NCBI RefSeq assembly: GCF_000816785.1
Contig: NZ_CP007767.1
Coordinates: 1-47,803, forward strand
Source: Campylobacter peloridis LMG 23910
Lineage (GTDB): Bacteria > Campylobacterota > Campylobacteria > Campylobacterales > Campylobacteraceae
Direction: 5' to 3'
DNA: 47,803 nt
Shown here: positions 40,341-47,803 of the stretch, piece after piece
How the letters are laid out: each line of letters begins with the position of its first letter
How positions within the stretch are numbered: the first letter of the stretch is position 1
Translations under genes and position numbers: made by a program
Notes under the pieces: model-generated
The model's database searches: none
The model's input: the letters and a program-made list of their open reading frames with translations, nothing else
What the model was told of the DNA's origin: nothing

Positions 40341-43111
40341 TGTTCTTCCTTATAAAATGTTTTAAGTTCATTGATTTTTTCTTCCAAAGTTTTGTTTTTT
40401 TGATTAAAGATATTTTCTATTTTTTCTATATAGCTTGTGCCTGTAGATAAAATTTTTAGGTTTTCTTTGCCTAAAGATGAAAGATCCAAAGAACAAACAA
40501 CTGCTTCATCTTGTCTTTTAACAAGGAATTGTCGTTTATGTGGGGCAAAGTTTTTAACTATTAAAAATTCATCTTTACTAAGACCTAGTCTTAAATACTC
40601 ATCTTCTTTTGCTAAAGGGTTTGGTAAAAATATTTTTGTAGCAGATTGCTCAACTAAAGTATTTGCTATCTTTAGTTTTAAAAAGTCCTCTATACTTTGT
40701 GTAGCAAGTCTTAAAAAGCCATTTTGTTTTCTTATGGTTTTAAACTTGTTTTTTACTTCTTCTGCCACAATATCATTTTCTAACCACTTCCAAGCTTCAT
40801 CAATATCTATACAAAGTCTTCTTCCATCTGCTAAATTCATAACACGCCAAAGAATAAAATAAGAGATTAATGCTGAAACATCTTTTTCATCTAAAAATTC
40901 AGTTCCATCAATACCAAATAAATTAATATCATCAGGAAAATCTAGGTTGTCATATTCATTATCAAACACCCAGCCAAATTGTTTTCCTTTTTGGAATAAA
41001 GACAATCTACTTTTTAAAGAGTTATTGTCATTAAAATCATCTGTAATATTTTCAAGAAGTAAAGAAATAGGATATTTTCTTTCAGAAATTTCAAATTGAA
41101 ACATTAGAGTATTTACAGCTTCATTGATTTGTTTTTCTTCTTTTGTATTAAGAATTTCGCCATTGCGTGTTACACATAGTTTTATTAGTTGTTTTAAAAA
41201 TCTTAAATTTTCTTCATTAGTTTCAACCATAAAAGGATTAAACCCAGTAGGCTTACCATTTTTAATAGAAATATATCTACCGCCAGCACAAAGAATATTG
41301 CCTAAAGCACCTTTATCTTTATCTAAAAATACAGCTGTAAATTTCTTTTTATCTTCAGGTATGTTTGCAGGGAAACTATCTTTATTAGCATACTTTATCA
41401 TTTGATTAATGATAAAATTCATAAACACGGTTTTACCACCACCACTTTGACCTAAAATCAAAGTATTAGCTAAATTCAAATCACCAAATTCATCTTTGTT
41501 TTTTCCATCGCTTTTGTGGAAATTTAAAAAATATGGTTGTTTGTTTGGTGTTTTTAAAATAGTTACAGCATCACCCCAGCAATTTTTTTCTTTTTTACCC
41601 ATTAAGAAATTATGTAATGCAACTAAAGATGAAAAATTTAAAGATGAAATCATATGAACTCTTGGGCGTATTGCAAAATTACTTGGAAATTGTGAAAAAT
41701 AAGAAGCAGGTAGTGCAATATTTGCTAATGTTGAAGTAAAGCCTAAACTATTTAATGAAGTTATTACTTTATTAGTATTTTTCTTGCATTCATCAATGCT
41801 ATCACCAAAAACACAAATACTAAAATGATAATTTCCAAAACTTATAACATTACTAATTAAATCATCTAATGCTAAATTTAATTGCTCTATCTGACTTACG
41901 CCATCATCTTCACTTGAAATTAGTTGATTAATTTGTTTGTTTAATGCTGATTTTGAATCATATTTTGATAAAGGAACAAAAGTTTGAGTGATAGTATAAT
42001 CTACATCAAGGTACATTAAAGAATCTAAAATACCTGAAAAAGTTTCATTAGAATAATCTTTAATTTCAATAATTCTAGCAAATCTTTTTGTATCATCATT
42101 GTAGTTTAGCTGAATCATATCGTGGTTAAATTGAATATTTTTTAAAGTTCCTGTTAGATATTGATATATCGGAGTATCACAAACTACAACAGGATTAAAT
42201 TTTCCACCTATTAAATAATTATAAAATTCTAATTGCTCGGAATATTTAATATTATTCTTTTTATATACACTTAATATTTTTGGTTTAAAATCTTTAATGT
42301 TAGCTTCAAGTTTTCCTAAGTATTCTTGGAATTTAAGAACAAAATTTGAAATTTCTTTTGCTTTTGATTTGTAATTTAATTTATTGAAAGTCTTTAGATC
42401 AATATTAGATTTTAAAGGCTTATAGACCAAAGTTAAATAAAGCGAATTTTGCTGAAAACTTTTTTTATCAAAACTCTTATGGTATTTCTCATCAATTTCC
42501 TTTAAAAAAGAATTTTCAAAATGAGAATCTAAAAATTCATGTAATTTAAATCTTACATTATGAAAATAAAAAGCAATAGGTTCATTAGAAAATGACATTA
42601 TCATCATATTTAAAAGATTTTTTTTAAAAATTAAATTCTCATCTGACTCACACTCAAATTCTATACCCTCAATAAAAAATGTGCTAATTAGCATATGTTC
42701 TTTTGTAATAACAATACTATCTGTAAGTAAAGAGCTATAAGGAATTAATTTCTCTAAACTTGGTTCAGCATGAAGTGGAAATATAGATAATTTTGGAAAA
42801 TCATTATTAGTTGGCAATCGTTTATAGCTTACGCTATTAAAAGTTTTTGCTTTATGGTATTTTCTACTCAAAAAATTACTAATAAATTTAGTTTTTAAAA
42901 AAAACAATCTAAACATTTGCTCATCTTTCTTAGTCATTGCTTTCATAATAAAATAAGAAATAACTCCAAAAATTAAAAGAAAAAATTGTTGTGTATAAAC
43001 AGCTATTAAGATAAATCCTAAAATGTTTATTATAAAAGGCACTAAAGGCACTCCAAAAAGGAGTGCAGGGCGTGTTAATCCTTTAAAGAGCGGATCAAAA
43101 TAGTTATTCAT
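40337..43111 (-). CDS. virB4: VirB3-VirB4 fusion, T4SS ATPase
   Basis: A 924-residue protein. The first ~90 residues are VirB3-like, with FKGLTRPALLFGVPLVPF and a membrane hairpin near 20-58. They are fused to VirB4, a fusion common in Campylobacter and Helicobacter systems. Walker A LILGQSGGGKTVFMNF is near residue 557, Walker B RRLCIDIDEAWKWLEN near 768, and FLRLATQSIEDFLK near 797 is a VirB4 motif. It energises pilus assembly and substrate passage. The start follows virB2 by only 6 bp, and the stop overlaps the virB5 ATG. Confidence 0.95.
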   Translation of the reverse strand: MNNYFDPLFKGLTRPALLFGVPLVPFIINILGFILIAVYTQQFFLLIFGVISYFIMKAMTKKDEQMFRLFFLKTKFISNFLSRKYHKAKTFNSVSYKRLPTNNDFPKLSIFPLHAEPSLEKLIPYSSLLTDSIVITKEHMLISTFFIEGIEFECESDENLIFKKNLLNMMIMSFSNEPIAFYFHNVRFKLHEFLDSHFENSFLKEIDEKYHKSFDKKSFQQNSLYLTLVYKPLKSNIDLKTFNKLNYKSKAKEISNFVLKFQEYLGKLEANIKDFKPKILSVYKKNNIKYSEQLEFYNYLIGGKFNPVVVCDTPIYQYLTGTLKNIQFNHDMIQLNYNDDTKRFARIIEIKDYSNETFSGILDSLMYLDVDYTITQTFVPLSKYDSKSALNKQINQLISSEDDGVSQIEQLNLALDDLISNVISFGNYHFSICVFGDSIDECKKNTNKVITSLNSLGFTSTLANIALPASYFSQFPSNFAIRPRVHMISSLNFSSLVALHNFLMGKKEKNCWGDAVTILKTPNKQPYFLNFHKSDGKNKDEFGDLNLANTLILGQSGGGKTVFMNFIINQMIKYANKDSFPANIPEDKKKFTAVFLDKDKGALGNILCAGGRYISIKNGKPTGFNPFMVETNEENLRFLKQLIKLCVTRNGEILNTKEEKQINEAVNTLMFQFEISERKYPISLLLENITDDFNDNNSLKSRLSLFQKGKQFGWVFDNEYDNLDFPDDINLFGIDGTEFLDEKDVSALISYFILWRVMNLADGRRLCIDIDEAWKWLENDIVAEEVKNKFKTIRKQNGFLRLATQSIEDFLKLKIANTLVEQSATKIFLPNPLAKEDEYLRLGLSKDEFLIVKNFAPHKRQFLVKRQDEAVVCSLDLSSLGKENLKILSTGTSYIEKIENIFNQKNKTLEEKINELKTFYKEEQ

Positions 43112-43117
43112 AAACTT

Positions 43118-43378
43118 TTAACCCACCAAAAGAGCAGCCAAAGAAGAAGCAGAACCTATAACAACACCGCCAATTACCACTGGTAAAACTTCAGTCCATT
43201 GCTGTTTTAATATTGCCATTCTATAACCTGCAATACAAAAAGCTATTGTAATAGCAATAATAGAAACACCAAACAAAGCTGACTCTATATCTTGTGCCAA
43301 AGTATTGACTTTATCAATACCGCCTACAGCAAAAGCTAAATTTACAGCTAATGCTATTAATAGTATTTTTTTAAACAT
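43118..43378 (-). CDS. virB2: VirB2 pilin
   Basis: An 86-residue pilin precursor. It has a signal peptide (ILLIALAVNLAFAVGG) and two hydrophobic segments (about 31-52 and 66-84) separated by a short loop with RMAILKQQW, the normal VirB2 layout. It is the first gene of the long minus-strand transfer operon, with RBS AAGGA (AAAGGACTCCTTTA) upstream and the operon promoter presumably in 43379-43520. Confidence 0.9.
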   Translation of the reverse strand: MFKKILLIALAVNLAFAVGGIDKVNTLAQDIESALFGVSIIAITIAFCIAGYRMAILKQQWTEVLPVVIGGVVIGSASSLAALLVG

Positions 43379-43522
43379 TTAAAGGAGTCCTTTCATTAAA
43401 AAATAACGAACGATAAATTTAGCTCTTATATTAAATATAAAGGTATTATTTAATTTTAATTTTTTATTAAAATTAAATGTGTAATAAACATTTTTTTGAT
43501 TTTGGATTAAAAAGGAGTAAAT
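43379..43522. promoter_or_regulatory. Divergent promoter region between virB2 and the small-gene cluster
   Basis: 144 bp of AT-rich DNA separates the minus-strand T4SS operon from the plus-strand small genes. It contains AACGAACGATAA-type sequence (43406-43417), also seen near 18775-18785, and TTTAATTTTAATT dyads (43448-43475) that could bind a regulator. Exact promoters were not resolved. Confidence 0.45.
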
Positions 43523-43648
43523 TTGGCAACTAAAAAATCAGATTTGTATAAAAAAATTATAAAGGTAAGAAGTAAAATTAAACAAAACTTAAAACCTAAA
43601 TCTCGATTATATTTGAATCTAAAATTTCAGAGAAGAATATATGAGTAA
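43523..43648 (+). CDS. Small basic protein (41 residues, TTG start)
   Basis: The frame starts at TTG with a strong RBS (AAAGGAG) and reads ATKKSDLYKKIIKVRSKIKQ, then a Lys/Arg-rich end. Its stop overlaps the next ATG by 8 bp (ATGAGTAA), the same overlap style as at 30184-30191, so it is likely translated. It may bind nucleic acid. The family is unknown. Confidence 0.55.
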   Translation: MATKKSDLYKKIIKVRSKIKQNLKPKSRLYLNLKFQRRIYE

Positions 43649-43835
43649 AAAATATCCTTATTTTCTTTCAAACAAAATTTATTTTCATCCTATGATCTTA
43701 TGGACTAACATTAAATGTAAAAATTGCAATGAAAATAAATATATTGAATATACAGAAGATGAAGCATATAAAAAAGTTATCTGTCCAAAATGCAAAATGA
43801 TGATTGAAGTAGAGAAAGGAAAAAGCAACAAATGA
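43641..43835 (+). CDS. Small zinc-ribbon protein
   Basis: A 64-residue protein with two Cys pairs, CKNC near residue 27 and CPKC near 50, typical of a zinc ribbon. It lies in an overlapping chain of small plus-strand genes. Function unknown; a small DNA- or protein-binding adaptor is plausible. Confidence 0.72.
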   Translation: MSKKYPYFLSNKIYFHPMILWTNIKCKNCNENKYIEYTEDEAYKKVICPKCKMMIEVEKGKSNK

Positions 43836-44167
43836 AAGAATTAGATTATTATAACTTTCTAGAAGAAGCAGATTGTCTGATGAAAAAATATAAAGAAGAA
43901 CAAAAAGAACTTACAGAAGAAGTATTTTTAAATTTCTTAAAAGAAATGATAAAAAAATACAATATTACAAAAATATACGAATGTTTTAAAAATAAAAATA
44001 ATTTTCTCATTACAACAAAGAATAAACAATGCTACACAATAATTGTCTTTAAAAAAGATGAAGATAAAAAAATAATTTTTTCAGGATATAGTCTTCAAAC
44101 AAAAAAAGAAGGACAAGAATATTTTGAAGAAAATTTCAAAGAATATGAGAAAGTTGATTTTTTATGA
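43832..44167 (+). CDS. Hypothetical small protein
   Basis: A 111-residue acidic/basic mixed protein. A helical first half is followed by a beta-rich stretch (NNFLITTKNKQCYTIIVFKK). It overlaps both neighbours by 4 bp, implying coupled translation. The family is not recognised. Confidence 0.7.
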   Translation: MKELDYYNFLEEADCLMKKYKEEQKELTEEVFLNFLKEMIKKYNITKIYECFKNKNNFLITTKNKQCYTIIVFKKDEDKKIIFSGYSLQTKKEGQEYFEENFKEYEKVDFL

Positions 44168-44430
44168 AAAACATAAAAAGAGTAACTATGCTAAAAAAAG
44201 AGTTTGATGAAAAAATCAAAAGTCTAGGACTTACAAGACAAGATTTTTGCAATATAACCGGTTTAGCTTATAGTAGTGTGAGTAATTGGAATGATAATAA
44301 TAAGCCCATTCCTATTTGGGTAGATAGTTGGATTGAAAATTATAAATATAAAAAATTCTATGAAATCACTAAAGAATTCTTTAGAGATGATTTTATAAAA
44401 GAATTTTGCAAAGCAAAGGAAAATAAATGA
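44164..44430 (+). CDS. Helix-turn-helix protein (phage-repressor-like)
   Basis: An 88-residue protein. LGLTRQDFCNITGLAYSSVS followed by NW near residues 20-40 has the pattern of a helix-turn-helix that pauses at Trp, as in small phage or plasmid regulators. It sits in the middle of the small-gene chain (4-bp overlaps) and could control the cluster or the divergent T4SS operon. Confidence 0.72.
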   Translation: MKNIKRVTMLKKEFDEKIKSLGLTRQDFCNITGLAYSSVSNWNDNNKPIPIWVDSWIENYKYKKFYEITKEFFRDDFIKEFCKAKENK

Positions 44431-44876
44431 AATTGAGTGAATTTGATTTTAGGATTTGGGATAAAGATGAAAAATGTTTTTTAGATCCTTATACAAAAAG
44501 CAGAGCGATTATAAAAAATTTACCTAATGAAAAATTAGAAAGATTTGAGTTAGAACTTTTTGTAGGAATAAAAGATAAAAATGGACAAAAGATTTTTGAA
44601 GAAGATATTCTTTTATATAAAAAAAATAAGAAAAAATATATTTTTAAAGTATTTGATGGTTTAACTTATTGCAAAGAATTTTCATTTTTAAAATATAGCT
44701 TTGATGAAGAAAGTCAAACAATTATACAAACTTCTTATTCTCAAATAGAATTATCGCATAAATTAAATTGTGATTGTAAATTTTATAATAAAGCAAATGA
44801 AAAATATTTAGAAGTCATCGGCAATACTCACGAGAATGAGGAATTATTAAAAGATAAGGAATTGCTAAATTACTAA
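44427..44876 (+). CDS. YopX-like phage protein
   Basis: A 149-residue protein. FDFRIWDKDEKCFLDP at the start, LELFVGIKDKNGQKIFEEDI near 50 and LEVIGNTHENEELL near 131 are the conserved blocks of the YopX family of phage and mobile-element proteins. Their role is unknown. It overlaps the HTH gene by 4 bp. Confidence 0.83.
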   Translation: MKLSEFDFRIWDKDEKCFLDPYTKSRAIIKNLPNEKLERFELELFVGIKDKNGQKIFEEDILLYKKNKKKYIFKVFDGLTYCKEFSFLKYSFDEESQTIIQTSYSQIELSHKLNCDCKFYNKANEKYLEVIGNTHENEELLKDKELLNY

Positions 44877-44918
44877 AAAGCCAAAAGAATAATTTAAATT
44901 TATGTAAAAAGGAAAAAA

Positions 44919-45374
44919 ATGGTTGAAAAATTTAAAGCAATGAGTAAAGAAGAGTATTATGAAAAATACATAGTTGGAATTAGATTTTTATTTGGATATG
45001 AACAAGAAAATGATTATAAGACAATAAGTCTTAGGGTTTATTTGCCAAAATTTCGAGAATATGAAAATATTGTTATTTTTGAAGCAATAGAATTGTTTAA
45101 AAAAACTCAATTATTTGAAGAATTAACAAAACAAACCATTAAAATTGATTTTGAAAAGCAAGAATTTATAATATCTAAATTTTTCAAAGAAAATAATATA
45201 GAAATAATTCCTTATTTTTCACAAGGAATAGAAACGGAAAAAAAATTAAGCAAAGATGAATTTTTTGAATTTTTAAAACAAAATGAAGTTAAAGAATTAA
45301 ACTATTTATGCTTTTTGTTTTTCAGCTCTTTTTGTGAAGAAGAATATGAATATTTTTGTAATATCAAAAATTAA
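44919..45374 (+). CDS. Hypothetical protein
   Basis: A 151-residue protein rich in Glu, Phe and Lys, with no recognised motif, signal or membrane span. RBS AAAGGA. It shares a general helical, acidic style with the next gene, so the two may be distant relatives or partners. Confidence 0.68.
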   Translation: MVEKFKAMSKEEYYEKYIVGIRFLFGYEQENDYKTISLRVYLPKFREYENIVIFEAIELFKKTQLFEELTKQTIKIDFEKQEFIISKFFKENNIEIIPYFSQGIETEKKLSKDEFFEFLKQNEVKELNYLCFLFFSSFCEEEYEYFCNIKN

Positions 45375-45416
45375 GTTTTTAAAACAGAAAAATTAAAAAA
45401 TAAGAAAAAGGGAAAA

Positions 45417-45833
45417 ATGAAAAATATAGATAAAGATAAAATATTAGAATGTATTAAAGAAACTATGAAAGAAGATTATGAAAAAGTTTTGTGGATAATC
45501 AAAGATACTTTAAAAAATAAAAAAGGGTTTTTTGGGCTTGTATTTGAATATGAAAAAGAAATAAAAGCTGATAATGTTTTATCAGTAATTATGTTTGAAA
45601 AAACAGAAAACGAGATTAGCGTAAATTTAGCTTTTAAGAAAATCAAAGAAAATAAAAATCTTTTAAAATTAAAACCAAACGAAAAAAATAAAGCAGAAAA
45701 AATTTTAATTGCTTTATATAAAGAAAATAAAAAAGTTTTATTATCAAATTTATTTATATTGGATAAGGTAATGATGTATTACGCTCACAATAAGATGTTT
45801 GAAGAAATTAAAAAAGAACTTATTAAAATATAA
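45417..45833 (+). CDS. Hypothetical protein
   Basis: A 138-residue Lys/Glu-rich protein. The central strand region ADNVLSVIMFEKTENEISVN is flanked by helices. RBS AAAAGGG. It is the last gene of the small cluster before the partition locus. Family unknown. Confidence 0.68.
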   Translation: MKNIDKDKILECIKETMKEDYEKVLWIIKDTLKNKKGFFGLVFEYEKEIKADNVLSVIMFEKTENEISVNLAFKKIKENKNLLKLKPNEKNKAEKILIALYKENKKVLLSNLFILDKVMMYYAHNKMFEEIKKELIKI

Positions 45834-45950
45834 ACAACTTGAATCGAATTAAAAAATATGGAATATTAAAAATAAATTATATTTAATTTATATCAAATAA
45901 ATATCTTTTACATTTTTTATATATATTTTTATACTATGTATTTAATATTT

Positions 45951-45990
45951 TTATGATATAATTATGATATATAATAAATATCATAAGGAT
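45951..45990 (+). promoter_or_regulatory. par promoter and operator repeats
   Basis: TTATGATAT occurs at 45951-45959 and 45962-45970, and its complement ATATCATAA at 45978-45986, directly before the parA RBS (AAGGAT). TATAAT-type -10 elements overlap these words. The 74-residue RHH-like partner of ParA is the likely binder. Confidence 0.6.
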
Positions 45991-45994
45991 AAGT

Positions 45995-46663
45995 ATGATT
46001 ATATCCATCTGTAATGAAAAAGGCGGAAGTGGCAAAAGCACATTAGCTGTAAATTTAGCAATTAAGGCAGCTGAGAGTAAAAAGGTTTTATTGTGTGATA
46101 GCGATCCACAAAAATCTGTTATGACTTTTGTCAATATTAGAATGGAAGAAGGTATTAATAGAACATTCTCTGTTGTATCTAAAGTTGGCGAATCTTTAAA
46201 AGATTTTATACAAAAAGAAAAAAATAAAAATGAGTATGATTTAATTATTATTGATACTGGTGGTAGAGACTCAAAAGAAATGAGAATAGCATTAGGTTTT
46301 TCAGATGTTGTAATTATTCCTACAATCCCAAGTCAATTTGATGTTAGTGTTTTAGATAAAATGTTTACAATTATTAAAATGGCAAAGGAATTAAATAGAG
46401 ATCTACAAACATTTGTTTTAATCAATAAAAGCTCTCCAAATCCTTTTTTAAATAAAAAGATTGAAGATTTAAGAGCCTATATTAAAGAGCAAGAAGATGA
46501 CAATATTAAACTTTTAGATAATATTATCTGTGAAAGAGAAAAATATAAAACTTGCATTCAAATGGGTTTAGGAATTAGTGAAACAGAAATTAATTCTAAC
46601 AATAAAGCTTTAGAAGAATTTAATACTTTCTATAATGAATTAATAAATAAAATCAAAGGATAA
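45995..46663 (+). CDS. parA: ParA-type partition ATPase
   Basis: A 222-residue protein. It has a deviant Walker A EKGGSGKSTLAVNLA near residue 8, LLCDSDPQKS near 36, and the Walker B region YDLIIIDTGGRD near 78. This is the size of short plasmid ParA proteins (type Ib-like) without an N-terminal HTH, so regulation should come from the partner gene. RBS AAGGAT; the partner starts 4 bp after its stop. Confidence 0.93.
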   Translation: MIISICNEKGGSGKSTLAVNLAIKAAESKKVLLCDSDPQKSVMTFVNIRMEEGINRTFSVVSKVGESLKDFIQKEKNKNEYDLIIIDTGGRDSKEMRIALGFSDVVIIPTIPSQFDVSVLDKMFTIIKMAKELNRDLQTFVLINKSSPNPFLNKKIEDLRAYIKEQEDDNIKLLDNIICEREKYKTCIQMGLGISETEINSNNKALEEFNTFYNELINKIKG

Positions 46664-46667
46664 TAAA

Positions 46668-46892
46668 ATGGCATTTAAAAAAAATACAAATGTGAATTTA
46701 GATAGTTTTATTGAAGGAGCTACGGGAGAAACTTCAACACAAAAAACCCCTACGCAATCTGGAAGAATCAAAAGAGATAAAAAGCTTCTTGTAGGTTTTA
46801 CAAGTGAAGAATATGAAAGATTATCAAGTATGGCAGAACAAATGGGTATGGATAAAGGTGCTTTTATAAGATTTAAGGTGTTAAATAACTAA
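46668..46892 (+). CDS. ParA partner, ribbon-helix-helix-like protein
   Basis: A 74-residue protein with a disordered Thr/Gln-rich N-terminus. A C-terminal segment DKKLLVGFTSEEYERLSSMA, then MDKGAFIRFKVL, resembles a ribbon-helix-helix fold. With short ParA proteins the partner is normally a small RHH centromere-binding and repressor protein. It would bind the repeats upstream of parA and perhaps the dyad at 46918-46954. Confidence 0.75.
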   Translation: MAFKKNTNVNLDSFIEGATGETSTQKTPTQSGRIKRDKKLLVGFTSEEYERLSSMAEQMGMDKGAFIRFKVLNN

Positions 46893-46917
46893 AAGATATT
46901 TTAAAAATATAATTTTG

Positions 46918-46954
46918 ATATGTATATAATATATAAAAAATATTATATACATAT
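46918..46954. repeat. 15-bp perfect inverted repeat between par and resolvase
   Basis: ATATGTATATAATAT (46918-46932) and ATATTATATACATAT (46940-46954) with a 7-base loop. There is no T-run after it, so a protein-binding site (centromere or recombination site) is more likely than a terminator. Confidence 0.6.
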
Positions 46955-47013
46955 TGTAATGATACATACTATTAAAAAATAATACTTCAAACAATTTTAG
47001 ATATAATTACATA

Positions 47014-47616
47014 ATGGTAATAGCATATGTAAGAATTAGTACAGCAAAACAAGACTCAGAAGTCCAAAAACTCCAAATATATGAATATTGTATAAAAAAC
47101 AAAATTAATATTGATGAAGTTATGGAAGTTGAAATGAGTTCAAGAAAAAGTTTAGAAAAAAGGCGTATGAATGAATTAAAAGATAAACTCAATGAAGGTG
47201 ATTTATTAATTTGCACAGAACTTTCAAGATTAGGAAGAAGTATGCTTGAAGTTATTACATTAATATTAGAACTTTCTGAAAAGGGTGTGCAATTTGTTTT
47301 TTTACGACAACCTGAATTAAGTTCATTTAACAATCCTTCTCAAAAATTACTCCTTTCTTTCTACGCTTATGTTTCAGAAACAGAGAGAGACTTTATCTCA
47401 CAAAGAACAAAAGCAGGACTTGCTAATGCACGCAAAAATGGAAAAAATATAGGTCGTCCTACAAATAGTTTTAATAGTATGTATGATAAAGATGAAGATC
47501 TAATAAAAGAGCTTATATCTAAAAAAATAACCTTACGCAATATTTGGAAATTTTTAGGCGAAAAAGGAACTTACAATAACTTTCATTATTTTTGCAAAAG
47601 AAGAAAATTGACATAA
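47014..47616 (+). CDS. Serine recombinase (resolvase-type)
   Basis: A 200-residue small serine recombinase. YVRISTAKQ carries the catalytic Ser near residue 9, with CTELSRLGRSMLEVI near 69, ERDFISQRTKAGLANARK near 128 and GRPTNSF near 151. The C-terminal DNA-binding part is short (LRNIWKFLGEKGTYNNFHYF). Next to par it most likely resolves plasmid multimers, using AT-rich dyads on either side (46918-46954 and 47639-47677). It could also act elsewhere, including on the adhesin sites. Confidence 0.87.
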   Translation: MVIAYVRISTAKQDSEVQKLQIYEYCIKNKINIDEVMEVEMSSRKSLEKRRMNELKDKLNEGDLLICTELSRLGRSMLEVITLILELSEKGVQFVFLRQPELSSFNNPSQKLLLSFYAYVSETERDFISQRTKAGLANARKNGKNIGRPTNSFNSMYDKDEDLIKELISKKITLRNIWKFLGEKGTYNNFHYFCKRRKLT

Positions 47617-47638
47617 TATATCATACTAATTTATAAAT

Positions 47639-47677
47639 AATATTATATGGATATGTAAAAAATATCTATATAATATT
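47639..47677. repeat. Inverted repeat downstream of resolvase
   Basis: AATATTATATGGATAT (47639-47654) pairs with ATATCTATATAATATT (47662-47677), 15 of 16 matching. It shares the TATATAATAT word with the dyad at 46918-46954. Confidence 0.55.
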
Positions 47678-47803
47678 TAAATTATATGTAATTAATATAT
47701 ATTTAATCAAATAATGTTATACTTCTAAAATTCAATTTTAATATTCTTTGTATAAAATGTTATTTCCCAAAAACAAAACATTTTCTTAAAAGGATATTCT
47801 TAC
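47678..47803 (+). promoter_or_regulatory. Leader of the methylase-helicase gene (runs into base 1)
   Basis: AT-rich DNA with a possible -10 (TATACT near 47719), then an 8-bp dyad (47754-47761 with 47777-47784) whose loop contains TTTCCCAAAA, the word also found at the rep operator. AAAAGGA (47788-47794) ends 9 bases before the window end, correct spacing for the ATG at base 1. This supports a circular molecule. Confidence 0.6.

Noticed and set aside
46918-46954. Rho-independent terminator after the par operon
   Set aside because: The strong dyad is almost pure AT and has no T-run, so a binding or recombination site is more likely.
1-47803. tRNA, rRNA, insertion sequences with transposase, or antibiotic resistance genes such as tet(O)
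   Set aside because: None was recognised on either strand while reading the window; short or degenerate cases could be missed by eye.

Overview
The window looks like a complete circular conjugative plasmid of about 47.8 kb from a Campylobacter-type host (Campylobacterota). The evidence is very low GC, AT-rich codon use, a VirB/VirD4 type IV secretion (T4SS) operon arranged as in the pTet family, RepL-like replication, and type I toxin modules of the Campylobacter/Helicobacter AapA kind. No tet(O) or other resistance gene was seen. The last bases (a Shine-Dalgarno sequence at 47788-47794) run straight into the ATG at base 1, so the ends appear to be an arbitrary cut in a circle.

Layout. 1-5805: a giant N6-methylase/helicase fusion. 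5.9-7.9 kb: relaxase and MobC on the minus strand, with a recognisable oriT (hairpin plus TATCCTG nic motif) at 7.77-7.83 kb. 7.9-10.9 kb: leading region with a Toprim protein and an EexN-like entry-exclusion lipoprotein. 11.0-14.4 kb: a three-gene defence-like island (DUF262, AAA ATPase, PLD-like protein) framed by 66-bp direct repeats. 14.5-16.0 kb: iterons, Rep and a coupled PIN-domain protein. 16.2-18.0 kb: second copies of the Toprim and EexN genes. 18.8-25.2 kb: a serine recombinase, two promoterless C-terminal cassettes and a 1459-residue intimin/invasin-like adhesin. 25.3-43.4 kb: a long minus-strand operon running from virB2 through virB4-virB11 and virD4 to TrbM-like, topB and ssb, with the adhesin at its end. 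43.5-45.8 kb: small plus-strand genes of mostly unknown role. 46.0-47.6 kb: ParA, a small partner and a second serine recombinase.

Two systems stand out. First, the adhesin appears to be switchable. A 23-bp sequence at its codons 1279-1286 recurs inverted at 20264-20286, in front of a silent in-frame cassette, and in a diverged form at 19555-19576, in front of a second cassette. Inversion by the adjacent Hin/Gin-type recombinase would exchange the adhesin's C-terminal domain of 145-181 residues. A symmetric terminator sits almost exactly at the inversion centre. Second, three AapA-like type I toxin modules are embedded antisense in the T4SS operon. Each has a tiny hydrophobic peptide, a near-perfect TTGACx-N17-TATAAT antitoxin promoter on the opposite strand, and complementary mRNA 5' and 3' ends. 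Two are bounded by 11-12 bp inverted repeats, and one interrupts the 5' end of virB5. A fourth, related-looking peptide lies between the two silent adhesin cassettes.

How the parts work together (inference). Relaxase and MobC nick oriT, VirD4 passes the strand to the T4SS, and EexN lipoproteins limit redundant transfer. TopB, SSB and the Toprim proteins would process transferred DNA. ParA, resolvase, the type I toxins and possibly the PIN protein stabilise the plasmid. The adhesin may hold mating cells or host surfaces with a variable tip. All functional calls are from sequence reading alone; no database search was run.
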